64,000 bases of DNA from NCBI RefSeq assembly GCF_900313025.1, contig NZ_OMPQ01000011.1:372001-436000 (forward strand), given 5' to 3'. Under the pieces are notes generated by a model. It was given only the letters and a program-made list of their open reading frames with translations. It made no database searches and was not told where the DNA came from. This DNA comes from Pseudophaeobacter sp. EL27 (GTDB lineage Bacteria > Pseudomonadota > Alphaproteobacteria > Rhodobacterales > Rhodobacteraceae). The position numbers and the translations under genes were made by a program. How positions within the stretch are numbered: position 1 is the stretch's first letter; each line of letters starts with the position of its first letter. Below, one piece after another: positions 8,080-16,326 of this stretch.

Positions 8080-8688
8080 CTAGGTCCTATCAAGTGGCAG
8101 GCTGAACTGTGACTTTCGAGTGGTGCCGCTGATCAGGTCAAAACTCTGTCCCAGCCTGGTTTCAGCCATCAAGACCACCTGGGCCGCGGCGCGGGCATCC
8201 TCGCCGGCGTCGTGGTGGTGAAAGGATAGCCCCAGTTCCTGCTTCAGATTGGCCAATCCATGACCGCCATTGCCCTTGAACTCCGGCCAGGCCTTGCGGG
8301 CAATTTTGACGCTGTCGCTCCAGCTCAGATCGGCATTGGGCATGCGGTAGGCGCGGCAGGCGGCGGTGAGGGCCCTGCTGTCAAAGCTGCTGTGCTGGAC
8401 CAGATGGTGCAGTTGCAACAGGGGTTTCAACAGCGCCCAGGCTTCGGGAAAGCTTGGAGCGTCGGCAACGGTTTCTGCGTCGATGCCGTGCAGTTCGGTA
8501 TTGAAGGAGGCAAAGCTCTGTTCGGGGTTCACATAGGTGGTGAAGGTTTGGATATGGTTGTCGCTTTGTACGCAGGCAATGCCGATCTGACAGATGCTGG
8601 CACTGTCGCGGCTGGCGGTTTCAACATCCAATGCGATAAAGCGAAACGGGCCGTTGGGCAGGGTTGAGACCATGGAGTGTTCAGTCAT
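8080..8688 (-). CDS. DnaQ-like 3'-5' exonuclease (DEDDh family)
   Basis: The 202-residue protein has the DEDDh exonuclease signatures in order: FIALDVETAS near the N-terminus (Exo I: D and E), QHSSFDSRAL (Exo II: D) and the terminal HHHDAGEDA (Exo III: H and D). It is a stand-alone domain, like proofreading or RNase T-type nucleases, without polymerase or BRCT parts. Its substrate is not evident. ATG 8688 lies inside the end of the TetR gene (ATGACTGA, 8 bp overlap), so it is probably translated with that regulator. Homology to DNA polymerase III epsilon is only at fold level. Confidence 0.85.
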   Translation of the reverse strand: MTEHSMVSTLPNGPFRFIALDVETASRDSASICQIGIACVQSDNHIQTFTTYVNPEQSFASFNTELHGIDAETVADAPSFPEAWALLKPLLQLHHLVQHSSFDSRALTAACRAYRMPNADLSWSDSVKIARKAWPEFKGNGGHGLANLKQELGLSFHHHDAGEDARAAAQVVLMAETRLGQSFDLISGTTRKSQFSLPLDRT

Positions 8689-9301
8689 GGATGCCGGCCT
8701 CATCAACGCCCAGGCGATTGGCAAGCAGCGCCAGCAAAGTTTCGCAATACTGGCGCAGCGGCGCGCTGTCCTTGCTGCCGCGTGATTGTGCCCAAAGCCC
8801 CTGGACAGAGATCAGGGTGAACCGGGCCAGCGCATCAATTTGGGCCTCATCCAGGCGTTGGTGCTTTTGATTCTCATGCGACAGCGCCTGATACAGGCCT
8901 TTGTGCAGGCGTTTGCCATGGGCCTTGAGCCGTTCCAGCGTTTCACCCTCTTGTGGCGTGATCTGGGCCAGGGTGTTGAGCACCAGACAGCCCGCATAGG
9001 GGGCGGTTGAGGTCTCTGCGCGGCCCAACAGGTTTTCCAGGTAGGTCCGGATTTCAGCCAGCCCGGCGCCCTCCTGTTCGACCGGGCCAAAAGCCGGGGT
9101 TACGACCTTTTCCTGATATCGGTCGAGGCAGGCGTGAAACAAGGCCTCCTTGCTGGGGAAATCACTATAGAGACTGCTGCGGCTTACCCCTGTTTCACGC
9201 ACCAGGTCTCCCATGGAAACCACGTGAAACCCCTTTTTCCAAAAGGTGTTAAGAGCGCTATCAACAAGCTCAGTGCGGGAGGAAGACTTGGGGCGGGGCA
9301 T
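8681..9301 (-). CDS. TetR/AcrR family transcriptional regulator
   Basis: This is a 206-residue repressor. The N-terminal helix-turn-helix contains GVSRSSLYSDFPSKEALF, with the YxxFxSKE signature at about residues 38-46. The rest is a helical ligand-binding and dimerisation domain. It is divergent from the haloalkane dehalogenase gene; the 73 bp between them contains a near-perfect 16-bp palindrome (9316-9331). It probably controls itself and the dehalogenase in response to an unknown ligand. The exonuclease gene overlaps its 3' end. Confidence 0.9.
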   Translation of the reverse strand: MPRPKSSSRTELVDSALNTFWKKGFHVVSMGDLVRETGVSRSSLYSDFPSKEALFHACLDRYQEKVVTPAFGPVEQEGAGLAEIRTYLENLLGRAETSTAPYAGCLVLNTLAQITPQEGETLERLKAHGKRLHKGLYQALSHENQKHQRLDEAQIDALARFTLISVQGLWAQSRGSKDSAPLRQYCETLLALLANRLGVDEAGIHD

Positions 9302-9315
9302 TTTGGTCCTTGTTT

Positions 9316-9331
9316 TGGAATGATCGTTCCA
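9316..9331. promoter_or_regulatory. Probable TetR operator
   Basis: TGGAATGATCGTTCCA is an inverted repeat with 14 of 16 positions symmetric. It starts 14 bp from the TetR start codon and lies 43 bp before the dehalogenase ATG. Size and position fit an autoregulatory TetR-family operator acting on both divergent promoters. Confidence 0.75.
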
Positions 9332-9374
9332 CTATCGTTTTCTCAACCGGATCTCAAGATCGAGAGGATGAGAC

Positions 9375-10253
9375 ATGACTACGCGCTTTCGGGACAAAAA
9401 GAAATTCGCCACCGTGCATGGCAAACAGATGGCCTATATTGAGGAGGGCGAAGGCGACCCCATAGTGTTTTTGCATGGCAATCCGACCTCCTCCTATCTG
9501 TGGCGTAACATCATGCCCTATCTGGCAGGACGGGGCCGCCTGATTGCGCCGGATCTGATTGGCATGGGGGATTCGGAGAAGCTCAGCGAGAGTGGCCCGG
9601 ATCGCTACACCTATGTTGAGCACCGCAAATATCTCTTTGCCCTGCTGGAACAGCTGGGGGTCACCAGCAATGTAACACTGGTCCTTCATGATTGGGGATC
9701 TGGTTTGGGCTTTCACTGGGCGCATATGAATCCCGATGCGGTGCGTGGCATCGCCTTTATGGAGGGAATCGTGGCGCCGGTACCGGGCTGGGAGAGCTTC
9801 CCCGAGGCACCACGGGCCATGTTCCAGGGTCTTCGGTCCGAGGCCGGTGAGGAGATGGTGCTGCAAAAGAACCTCTTTGTGGAGGCAATCCTGCCGGGCT
9901 CTATCCTGCGGGATCTGAGCGAGGAAGAGATGGCCGAGTATCGTCGCCCCTTTGCCAATGCAGGCGAAGACCGCCGCCCCACCCTGACCTGGCCACGGCA
10001 AATCCCGATTGGCGGCGATCCGGCTGATGTGGTCGAAATTGTCAGCGCCTATTCTGCCTGGCTGCGCGAAACTCCGGTGCCCAAGCTGTTTGTCAACGCA
10101 GAGCCCGGCGCGCTGATCGTCGGGCCTGTGCGGGACTATGTGCGCAGCTTTCCCAATCTCGATGAGGTCACAGTCAAAGGCGCGCATTTCATTCAGGAGG
10201 ATTCCCCGGATGACATCGGCCAAGCGATCCAAGACTGGCACGCCAAGATTTAG
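9375..10253 (+). CDS. Haloalkane dehalogenase (HLD-II-like alpha/beta hydrolase)
   Basis: The enzyme should hydrolyse carbon-halogen bonds of haloalkanes to alcohol and halide. The 292 residues contain the complete machinery of DhaA/LinB-type enzymes. N36 in HGNPTSS and W107 next to the nucleophile hold the halide. D106 in HDWGSG is the nucleophile, E130 in FMEGIV the catalytic acid and H271 in [10 protein letters not shown] the base. The acid on the strand after the nucleophile places it in subfamily II. It is divergent from a TetR regulator and is probably inducible. Its natural substrate is unknown; marine halocarbons are plausible. Confidence 0.9.
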   Translation: MTTRFRDKKKFATVHGKQMAYIEEGEGDPIVFLHGNPTSSYLWRNIMPYLAGRGRLIAPDLIGMGDSEKLSESGPDRYTYVEHRKYLFALLEQLGVTSNVTLVLHDWGSGLGFHWAHMNPDAVRGIAFMEGIVAPVPGWESFPEAPRAMFQGLRSEAGEEMVLQKNLFVEAILPGSILRDLSEEEMAEYRRPFANAGEDRRPTLTWPRQIPIGGDPADVVEIVSAYSAWLRETPVPKLFVNAEPGALIVGPVRDYVRSFPNLDEVTVKGAHFIQEDSPDDIGQAIQDWHAKI

Positions 10254-10263
10254 GGGAGTTTTG

Positions 10264-10296
10264 GCCCGACTCATGTCAAAACCGCATGAGTCGGGC
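10264..10296. repeat. Perfect 12-bp inverted repeat after the dehalogenase gene
   Basis: GCCCGACTCATG (10264-10275) pairs exactly with CATGAGTCGGGC (10285-10296) over a 9-base loop. No T run follows on either strand. Each arm carries a GANTC site for CcrM. It could be a weak terminator or a protein-binding site. Confidence 0.6.
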
Positions 10297-10365
10297 TGCT
10301 AAACTCATTGGAATTCATGGCTGTTCTGCCCGATAACGGAGGTCACAACAGCAAAGGGATTGCCA

Positions 10366-12555
10366 ATGGACCGCGCTCAGATCGTGCATCAGAACTTCCT
10401 GGATCGGGTTGCCAGCGGGGCGTTGCCGCAGGGGATGCCACCGCAGGCGGGGCTGTCGCCAGAGCAGGCGGTGGGCATCTACCGGGCCCAGGTGCTGAGC
10501 CGGGCGTTGGATATCACCAGCCGGGCCATGCAGAAGGCCGGGCAGGGGTTCTATACCATTGGGTCATCCGGGCATGAGGGCATGGCGGCGGTGGCCCGGG
10601 CCCTGCGCCCCGATGATATGGCCTTTTTGCATTACCGCGATGCGGCTTTTCAGATTTCGCGCGCCGATCAGGTGCCGGGCCAACGCATCGCCTGGGATAT
10701 GCTCTTGTCCTTTGCCTGCTCCAGCGAAGATCCAACCTCCGGTGGGCGGCATAAGGTGCTGGGCTCCAGGGCACTGATGATCCCGCCGCAGACCTCGACC
10801 ATCGCCAGCCACCTGCCCAAGGCAGTGGGTGCCGCCTATTCCATCGGTGCCGCCAGGCGCCATGCGCCCGAGCATCAGGTGATGCGAGACGACAGCATCG
10901 TGATGTGCTCCTTTGGCGACGCCTCGGCCAATCATTCCACCGCGCAGGGGGCCATCAACACCGCGGGTTGGACCTCGGTGCAGTCGACACCGCTGCCGCT
11001 GCTCTTTGTCTGCGAAGACAATGGCATCGGCATCTCAACCAAAACCCCGCAGGGCTGGATTGAGACCTCGATGCGGGCGCGCCCCGGTATCAAGTATTTC
11101 AAAGCCGATGGGCTGGATATCTTTGCCGCCCATGCGGTGGCGCAAGAGGCGGCAGACTATGTGCGCCTTCGCAAGAAACCCGCCTTCCTGCATCTGCGTA
11201 CCGTGCGCCTTTACGGCCATGCCGGAGCGGATGTGCCCACCACCTATCTGCCAAAATCCGAGGTTGAAGCGGACGAGGCCAATGATCCGCTGCTGCATTC
11301 GGTGCGCTTGTTGGAACAGGCCGGGGCGTTGTCACGCGATGACGCGCTGAAGATCTATAACGAGACCTGCGCCCGCGTTGAACGTATCCGCGCCGAGGTG
11401 GTGACACGCCCGCATCTGAAATCCGGTGCGGATGTTGCCGCCAGCCTAGTCCCCCCAGTGCGCGCCTGTGCTGCCAGCAATGGTCCCAGCGAGGCGGCGC
11501 GGGCCGAGGTCTTTGGCAGTGATATGCGCGCCATGACGGACCCACAGCCGATGTCGCGCCTGGTCAACTGGGCGCTGACCGACCTGATGCTGGAGCATGG
11601 CGAGATCGTCATGATGGGCGAGGATGTGGGCCGCAAAGGCGGGGTCTACGGCGTCACCCAAAAGCTGCATCAGCGCTTTGGTCCCGACCGGATGATCGAC
11701 ACCCTGCTGGATGAGCAATCGATCCTGGGGTTGGCCATCGGCATGGGCCATAACGGATTTGTGCCGATGCCGGAAATCCAGTTCCTCGCCTATCTGCACA
11801 ATGCCGAGGATCAGCTGCGTGGTGAGGCGGCAACCCTGCCGTTCTTCTCCAACGGGCAATTCAGCAACCCAATGGTGCTGCGCATCGCAGGGCTGGGCTA
11901 TCAAAAGGGCTTTGGCGGTCATTTCCACAATGACAACTCGTTAGCGGTGCTGCGCGATATTCCCGGGATCATTATCGCCTGTCCCTCGGATGGGGCAGAG
12001 GCCGCGATGATGATGCGCGAAGCGGTCCGCCTGGCACGCGAAGAGCAACGTGTGGTGGTCTTTGTCGAACCCATCGCGCTCTATCCGATGCGGGATCTGC
12101 ATGCGGCCAAGGATGGCGGTTGGATGCGTCACTATCCCACCCCGGACCAGAGCATCGCTTTGGGAGAGGTTGGTCAGCACGGGACCGGCACGGATCTGGC
12201 CATCGTCACCTATGGCAATGGGCGGTATCTGTCGTCTCAGGCGCAGGCAGATCTGGAGGCAAAAGGCATCAAGACCCGCATCATTGACCTGCGCTGGTTG
12301 GCACCACTGCCGGCCGAGGCGTTGATTGCCGCCACCAAGGGCTGCAAACATGTGCTCATCGTGGATGAATGCCGCACCACCGGCAGCCAGTCTGAGGGGC
12401 TGATGGCGCTCTTTGCAGAGGCCAGTGATATCCCCACAGCACGCATTGCAGCCGGGGACTGCTTTATTGCAACCGGCCCAGCCTATGCGGCAACCCTGCC
12501 CTCCAAGGAGAGCATCCTGGCCGCAGCCCTTGACCTGGTAGGAGAGCGCGCATGA
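10366..12555 (+). CDS. Fused alpha-beta E1 component of a 2-oxoacid dehydrogenase-like enzyme
   Basis: The 729 residues join the two halves of a thiamine-diphosphate E1 enzyme. The alpha-like part (about 1-350) has the ThDP motif from GDASANHST to LFVCEDN. The beta-like part (about 388-729, from MSRLVNWALTDLM) has IVMMGEDVG, DEQSILGLAIGM and a transketolase C-terminal region. Such E1s decarboxylate 2-oxoacids and acylate a lipoyl E2, but no E2 or E3 is adjacent. ATG 10366 is preceded by AAAGGG; a TTG two codons earlier is less likely. It overlaps the acyltransferase-like gene by 4 bp. The substrate is unknown; branched-chain oxoacids are one possibility. Confidence 0.8.
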   Translation: MDRAQIVHQNFLDRVASGALPQGMPPQAGLSPEQAVGIYRAQVLSRALDITSRAMQKAGQGFYTIGSSGHEGMAAVARALRPDDMAFLHYRDAAFQISRADQVPGQRIAWDMLLSFACSSEDPTSGGRHKVLGSRALMIPPQTSTIASHLPKAVGAAYSIGAARRHAPEHQVMRDDSIVMCSFGDASANHSTAQGAINTAGWTSVQSTPLPLLFVCEDNGIGISTKTPQGWIETSMRARPGIKYFKADGLDIFAAHAVAQEAADYVRLRKKPAFLHLRTVRLYGHAGADVPTTYLPKSEVEADEANDPLLHSVRLLEQAGALSRDDALKIYNETCARVERIRAEVVTRPHLKSGADVAASLVPPVRACAASNGPSEAARAEVFGSDMRAMTDPQPMSRLVNWALTDLMLEHGEIVMMGEDVGRKGGVYGVTQKLHQRFGPDRMIDTLLDEQSILGLAIGMGHNGFVPMPEIQFLAYLHNAEDQLRGEAATLPFFSNGQFSNPMVLRIAGLGYQKGFGGHFHNDNSLAVLRDIPGIIIACPSDGAEAAMMMREAVRLAREEQRVVVFVEPIALYPMRDLHAAKDGGWMRHYPTPDQSIALGEVGQHGTGTDLAIVTYGNGRYLSSQAQADLEAKGIKTRIIDLRWLAPLPAEALIAATKGCKHVLIVDECRTTGSQSEGLMALFAEASDIPTARIAAGDCFIATGPAYAATLPSKESILAAALDLVGERA

Positions 12556-13595
12556 CCCGCACCGCCGTTTTGATCTGTCCCGGTCGGGGCACCTATAACA
12601 AGCCTGAGCTGGGCTATCTGCACCGCCACCACGCTGACAAGGCCAGCCTGTTTGCGGGTTTTGATGCAGCGCGGGTGGCCCAGGGACAGGAAGAAGTCAC
12701 CGCCCTGGATGGGGCTACCCGATTCTCGGTCGCAAAATACTCGCGCGGTGATATTGCCTCTCCGCTGATCTATGCCAGCGCTCTGGCGGATGCGCAGTCG
12801 CTGGCAGATGACATCGAGGTGGTCGCGGTTACCGGCAATTCCATGGGCTGGTACATCGCGCTGGCTGCAGCCGGGGCGCTGTCGCCGCAACATGGGTTTG
12901 ATCTGGTCAATACCATGGGCAGCCTGATGCAGCAGCATCTGATTGGTGGGCAGCTGGTCTATCCCTTTACCGGAGATGACTGGCGGCCGGATCCGGCGCG
13001 TAAAGCCGCCCTGCTGGCGCTGGTAGATCAGATCAATGCCCGCGCAGGCCATGTGCTGGCCCTGTCGATTGATCTTGGCGGCATGTTGGTTCTGGCCGGG
13101 GATGAGCCAGGGCTGGCTGCCTTTGAGGAGGCCGTGCCGCAGATCGACGGGCGGTTCCCGATGCGGCTGGCCAACCACGCGGGGTTCCATACCGCCCTGC
13201 AGGCACCGGTGGCTGCTGAGGGGCGCAAGCACCTGAATGGCGCAATGCCGAGACAGCCTGCAGTGCCGCTGGTGGATGGGCGCGGCGCTATCTGGCAGCC
13301 GGGATCAACCGATCTGATGGCGCTCTGGGACTACACCCTCGGCCATCAGGTGGTGGAGCCCTATGACTTCACCCGTGCGGTGCAGGTGGCGGCGCAGGAG
13401 TTTGCCCCGGATCTGTTCATCGTCACCGGACCGGGCACCACGCTGGGCGGCGCCGTGGCGCAATCCCTGGTGCATCAGGACTGGCGGGGCATGGCAGACA
13501 AGGCGGCATTTAAGGCGCGCCAATCCGAGGCACCACTGCTGATCTCCATGGGCGATGCGGCACAGCGTGATCTGGCCACCAGGGCTCCTTCATAG
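12552..13595 (+). CDS. FabD-like acyltransferase (ACP S-malonyltransferase family)
   Basis: The 347-residue protein has the fold of malonyl-CoA:ACP transacylases. The usual FPGQGSQ is replaced by CPGRGTY at 10-16. The nucleophile elbow GHSLGE appears as GNSMGWY with Ser at 97. A histidine lies in NHAGFHTALQ near residue 213. The altered elbow suggests a different acyl group or acceptor from housekeeping FabD. It starts within the stop of the fused E1 gene (ATGA overlap), so the two products probably act in one pathway: oxidative decarboxylation followed by acyl transfer. That pathway is an inference. Confidence 0.7.
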   Translation: MTRTAVLICPGRGTYNKPELGYLHRHHADKASLFAGFDAARVAQGQEEVTALDGATRFSVAKYSRGDIASPLIYASALADAQSLADDIEVVAVTGNSMGWYIALAAAGALSPQHGFDLVNTMGSLMQQHLIGGQLVYPFTGDDWRPDPARKAALLALVDQINARAGHVLALSIDLGGMLVLAGDEPGLAAFEEAVPQIDGRFPMRLANHAGFHTALQAPVAAEGRKHLNGAMPRQPAVPLVDGRGAIWQPGSTDLMALWDYTLGHQVVEPYDFTRAVQVAAQEFAPDLFIVTGPGTTLGGAVAQSLVHQDWRGMADKAAFKARQSEAPLLISMGDAAQRDLATRAPS

Positions 13596-13625
13596 ACCAA
13601 AGGGCTAAATAGCACCGGCCATCCC

Positions 13626-13690
13626 CTTCATTTGGCCAAAAATATCCTGGGGGTGAGCGTCCCTGGACGCGAGGGGGCAAGGCCCCCTAT
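13626..13690 (-). repeat. Family B 3'-end repeat, copy 2
   Basis: On the minus strand the order is hairpin GGGGGCCTTGCCCCC, hairpin GCGTCC/GGACGC, then the tail CACCCCCAGGATATTTTTGG followed by CCAAATGAAG. The middle stem differs in sequence from copy 1 but still pairs. It lies in sense orientation 26 bp after the cyclase gene that ends at 13717. Confidence 0.8.
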
Positions 13691-13716
13691 TGCCTGGCCT
13701 TCCTCCTGGACGCGGT

Positions 13717-15390
13717 TTACTTTGAAACAGGCTCCGGTGCGGGTGGCGGTCCCTTTGGGGTCTCCAGCGGCTTCTTTTCAAGGGCAACAGTCAAGGGGCT
13801 GACAGCAAAGGCCTCTACCGGCTGGCTGACATTATGCAGGCTGAGCGCCCCCAGAGGTGTCGCACTCTTGCAGCTGCCGGGCAGCGAGTTCCGGCTGACC
13901 ACGATCTGATGGCCCAGGGTCTTGCCATAGTCGCCCAGACGGGCGGCGATATTGGCGGCCTGGCCAATGACGGTGAAATCCAACCGTTCGCGTGAGCCGA
14001 CATTGCCATAAGTGACGGTGCCATAGGCAATGCCACTGGCGCATTCGAGCTGGGGCAGATCGTGGTCAGCAGCGACCTCAGCCAGGGCCGGAACAATGCT
14101 GCGGGCGGATTTCAGTGCCTGTGCACGGGCTTGATTGGCATCTTCCCCCGCTCCATCCCCAACGGGGAACACCGCCAAAACCGCATCCCCGATGAACTTC
14201 AACACCTCGCCGCCGTTATCATGCACGATGGTCGAGGCGGTATCGAAAAACGCGTTCAGCAGCTTGATATAGTCGCGCCGTCCCAGCTGCTCTTCCAGCA
14301 GGGTAGAGCCACGCAGGTCGCAGAACATGATGGCAGCGTCGATCTCATCGCCTTCGCCGCGACGGATCTTGCCGCCCAATACCCGTTCACCGGTGCGCTT
14401 GCCCACATAGGTTTCCAACAGCGACTGAGCATTCTCGCGCTGCATGAAGACCTCATAATAGCGAGCCACAACGGCAGAGCATTCAAAGATCAGCCCCAGA
14501 TTGGCGGTGGAAAACCCGTCCGGGTGGTCCGAGGCCACGGTGAGCACATTGATCCGCCCATCCGAGAAGGGCAGCGGCATGGCGACATAGTCGGTTGAAC
14601 CAGCAGCGCGCAGATCGCTGAGGATCGGGAAGGCATCAGCGCTGTCTTCACTGTCGATGCGGTGGCGCACACCGCCCAGTCCCTTGGAAACATGGCGCAG
14701 CGGACTGGCATTATAGGCAGGGTGTTCGTAGATTTCATAGCTGGGCGCGTAGGTGGTTACCTCATTTGTGGCCTTTTGCCAGATGAAGTTCTTGCCTGCG
14801 ATTTGCGGATGCAGGGACCAGGCCAGGACCGAGAGCCGTGAAAGATAGACGCCCTGTTCCAGCAGCTTTTCCGAAAAAGCCTTGGTGAACTCTGCCGGGG
14901 TCGGCAGAAAGGCGGCCTCGCGAAGGAGCCAGTCAATCAGAGGGCCGGAGATATTGCCATATTCGGGCGGTGCAATCTGATTGGTGCCAAGGTCAATTTC
15001 AGTGCAGGGGTCAGCGACAAACCCCACATGGTCTTCGATCTGAGAGGCCTCGGGCAGGGTATTTTCATAGATCCAGACCGCATTGTCGACCCGGCCCTCT
15101 GCCAGTTTGAGATCGTGATACTGGGCGGTGCCCTTGAAGGGGCAGAAGGTCTGCATCCCAACTTTGTTGGACAAATCTACCACCAGATCTTCGCGCGGAA
15201 TGTAAATGGTTGGTTGCAGGCGGGTTTCATACATCACCCGCGCGCGGGTGGTTTTGGCTAGGAGACAGCCGCCGCGTCGCACCTGAACCTCACCGCGCAG
15301 GGGTTCAACCAGAATACCATAGCCACGATTTTGCGGACCACCGCTGTGTGGGCCGGCACTGTTGGGGGGGACGGAAACATGTGCGTTCAT
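13717..15390 (-). CDS. DUF427-linked class III adenylate/guanylate cyclase
   Basis: The 557-residue protein would make cyclic nucleotide. A DUF427 domain covers about residues 27-115 (from GEVQVRRGG to WIYENTLPEA). A middle region of about 200 residues, possibly a GAF-like sensor, follows. The class III catalytic domain spans about 345-510: metal aspartates in FCDLRGST (D358) and KFIGDAVLAVFP (D402), the base-recognition stretch RLDFTVIGQ, and the N/R pair in NIAARL (484-488). The C-terminus is proline-rich. No membrane helix is apparent, so it is likely cytosolic. It has its own leader and is followed by a family B repeat. Confidence 0.85.
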   Translation of the reverse strand: MNAHVSVPPNSAGPHSGGPQNRGYGILVEPLRGEVQVRRGGCLLAKTTRARVMYETRLQPTIYIPREDLVVDLSNKVGMQTFCPFKGTAQYHDLKLAEGRVDNAVWIYENTLPEASQIEDHVGFVADPCTEIDLGTNQIAPPEYGNISGPLIDWLLREAAFLPTPAEFTKAFSEKLLEQGVYLSRLSVLAWSLHPQIAGKNFIWQKATNEVTTYAPSYEIYEHPAYNASPLRHVSKGLGGVRHRIDSEDSADAFPILSDLRAAGSTDYVAMPLPFSDGRINVLTVASDHPDGFSTANLGLIFECSAVVARYYEVFMQRENAQSLLETYVGKRTGERVLGGKIRRGEGDEIDAAIMFCDLRGSTLLEEQLGRRDYIKLLNAFFDTASTIVHDNGGEVLKFIGDAVLAVFPVGDGAGEDANQARAQALKSARSIVPALAEVAADHDLPQLECASGIAYGTVTYGNVGSRERLDFTVIGQAANIAARLGDYGKTLGHQIVVSRNSLPGSCKSATPLGALSLHNVSQPVEAFAVSPLTVALEKKPLETPKGPPPAPEPVSK

Positions 15391-15604
15391 CGGGGCTATC
15401 CTCTTGTCCCCCGCTGTTCGAGGGGCGTGCTGGGACCTAAGGATCGCAAGAGACTCCCCAGGGCACCTCCCCTTGGGAGGCAGCCCTATATGTGGGGTTG
15501 CAGGGGCAAATATCCAGTGGCTGGAAGGATCATCTGTGCACAGGGAATGTGTTTTGCTGCCGGATTCGCCCCTTCTCGCACAGAAGTGACCAGATTCTGT
15601 GGGG

Positions 15605-15629
15605 TCTGACAGGCGGACCGCCTGTCAGA
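15605..15629 (-). terminator. Perfect palindrome over the winged-helix gene stop codon
   Basis: TCTGACAGGCGG (15605-15616) and CCGCCTGTCAGA (15618-15629) form a 12-bp inverted repeat with one central base. It includes the TGA stop of the minus-strand gene. There is no T run, so termination is only one reading; a 3'-end stability hairpin is another. Confidence 0.45.
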
Positions 15630-16326
15630 TCATGCGGATGACGTCCTTGCTGATCGCTAGCACATAGCCCCGTTTGGCGATGTTTTTGACCAATAGCTCG
15701 CTTACCATCTGGTTGCCCAGCGTGTCGCGCAGCCGTTTGATGCGGGTGGCACCGGCGGCCTCTTCACAATCGCTGCTGTGTTTACCGGAAATCACCGCTT
15801 CGATTTCAGCGCCAGACAGCACATCATCATCCATCCGCGCCTCGGCTAGAGCTGAGAGTGTCTCCATCGCGGCGGGGGTGAGTTTGAAGCCCATGTTGTT
15901 GAGATAGACGGTGTGTTCTTCGCGGCTGATCAACAGCTCGGTCACCTGAATGCCGGCACGTTCAATCTGCGCCATTCGGCGATTGAGCAGCAAGAGCATG
16001 GCCAGAACCACCAGGGCAACAATCATCATCGCGGTGGCAAAGATCAGCAGCACAAAGATCACCACCCGGTAACTGGCCAGGGTATCGGCAAAGGCAGTGC
16101 CGGATTGGGCCAGGATTTCCAGCAGTTTGATTTCAGCCTGGGTGGTCAGGTCGTTTTCAACAAAGAGCTGCTCGACCCGCGCGTTAAAGGCATTGGCATC
16201 TGGCAGCGCCAGCAAGAGCACCGTCCCGGCGATGGCCAACAGGGCGGCGATCAGGGCGATGCCAATAGCGATGATACGGCTGCCAGCGGTGCGGGCCTCA
16301 GAAACGGAGATAGTAGGGTCCGGCAT
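15625..16326 (-). CDS. Membrane-bound regulator with C-terminal winged-helix domain
   Basis: The 233-residue protein is not a recognised named family. Residues 18-41 and 88-114 are strongly hydrophobic and enclose about 45 residues predicted to face the periplasm. After a short linker, residues about 140-230 match the OmpR/PhoB winged-helix pattern: VYLNNMGFKLTPAAMETL, then TRIKRLRDTLG and VKNIAKRGYVLAI. This suggests a one-component sensor that binds DNA from the membrane, with the DNA-binding domain at the C-terminus (the reverse of CadC/ToxR). ATG 16326 is preceded by AAGGAAGG. Its start overlaps the end of the small secreted-protein gene by 29 bp. Confidence 0.65.
   Translation of the reverse strand: MPDPTISVSEARTAGSRIIAIGIALIAALLAIAGTVLLLALPDANAFNARVEQLFVENDLTTQAEIKLLEILAQSGTAFADTLASYRVVIFVLLIFATAMMIVALVVLAMLLLLNRRMAQIERAGIQVTELLISREEHTVYLNNMGFKLTPAAMETLSALAEARMDDDVLSGAEIEAVISGKHSSDCEEAAGATRIKRLRDTLGNQMVSELLVKNIAKRGYVLAISKDVIRMI

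Noticed and set aside
7896-8093. Small minus-strand open frame after tRNA-Lys
   Set aside because: It overlaps the tRNA terminator and the end of the exonuclease gene, has no ribosome site, and includes the direct repeat, so it is unlikely to be a gene.
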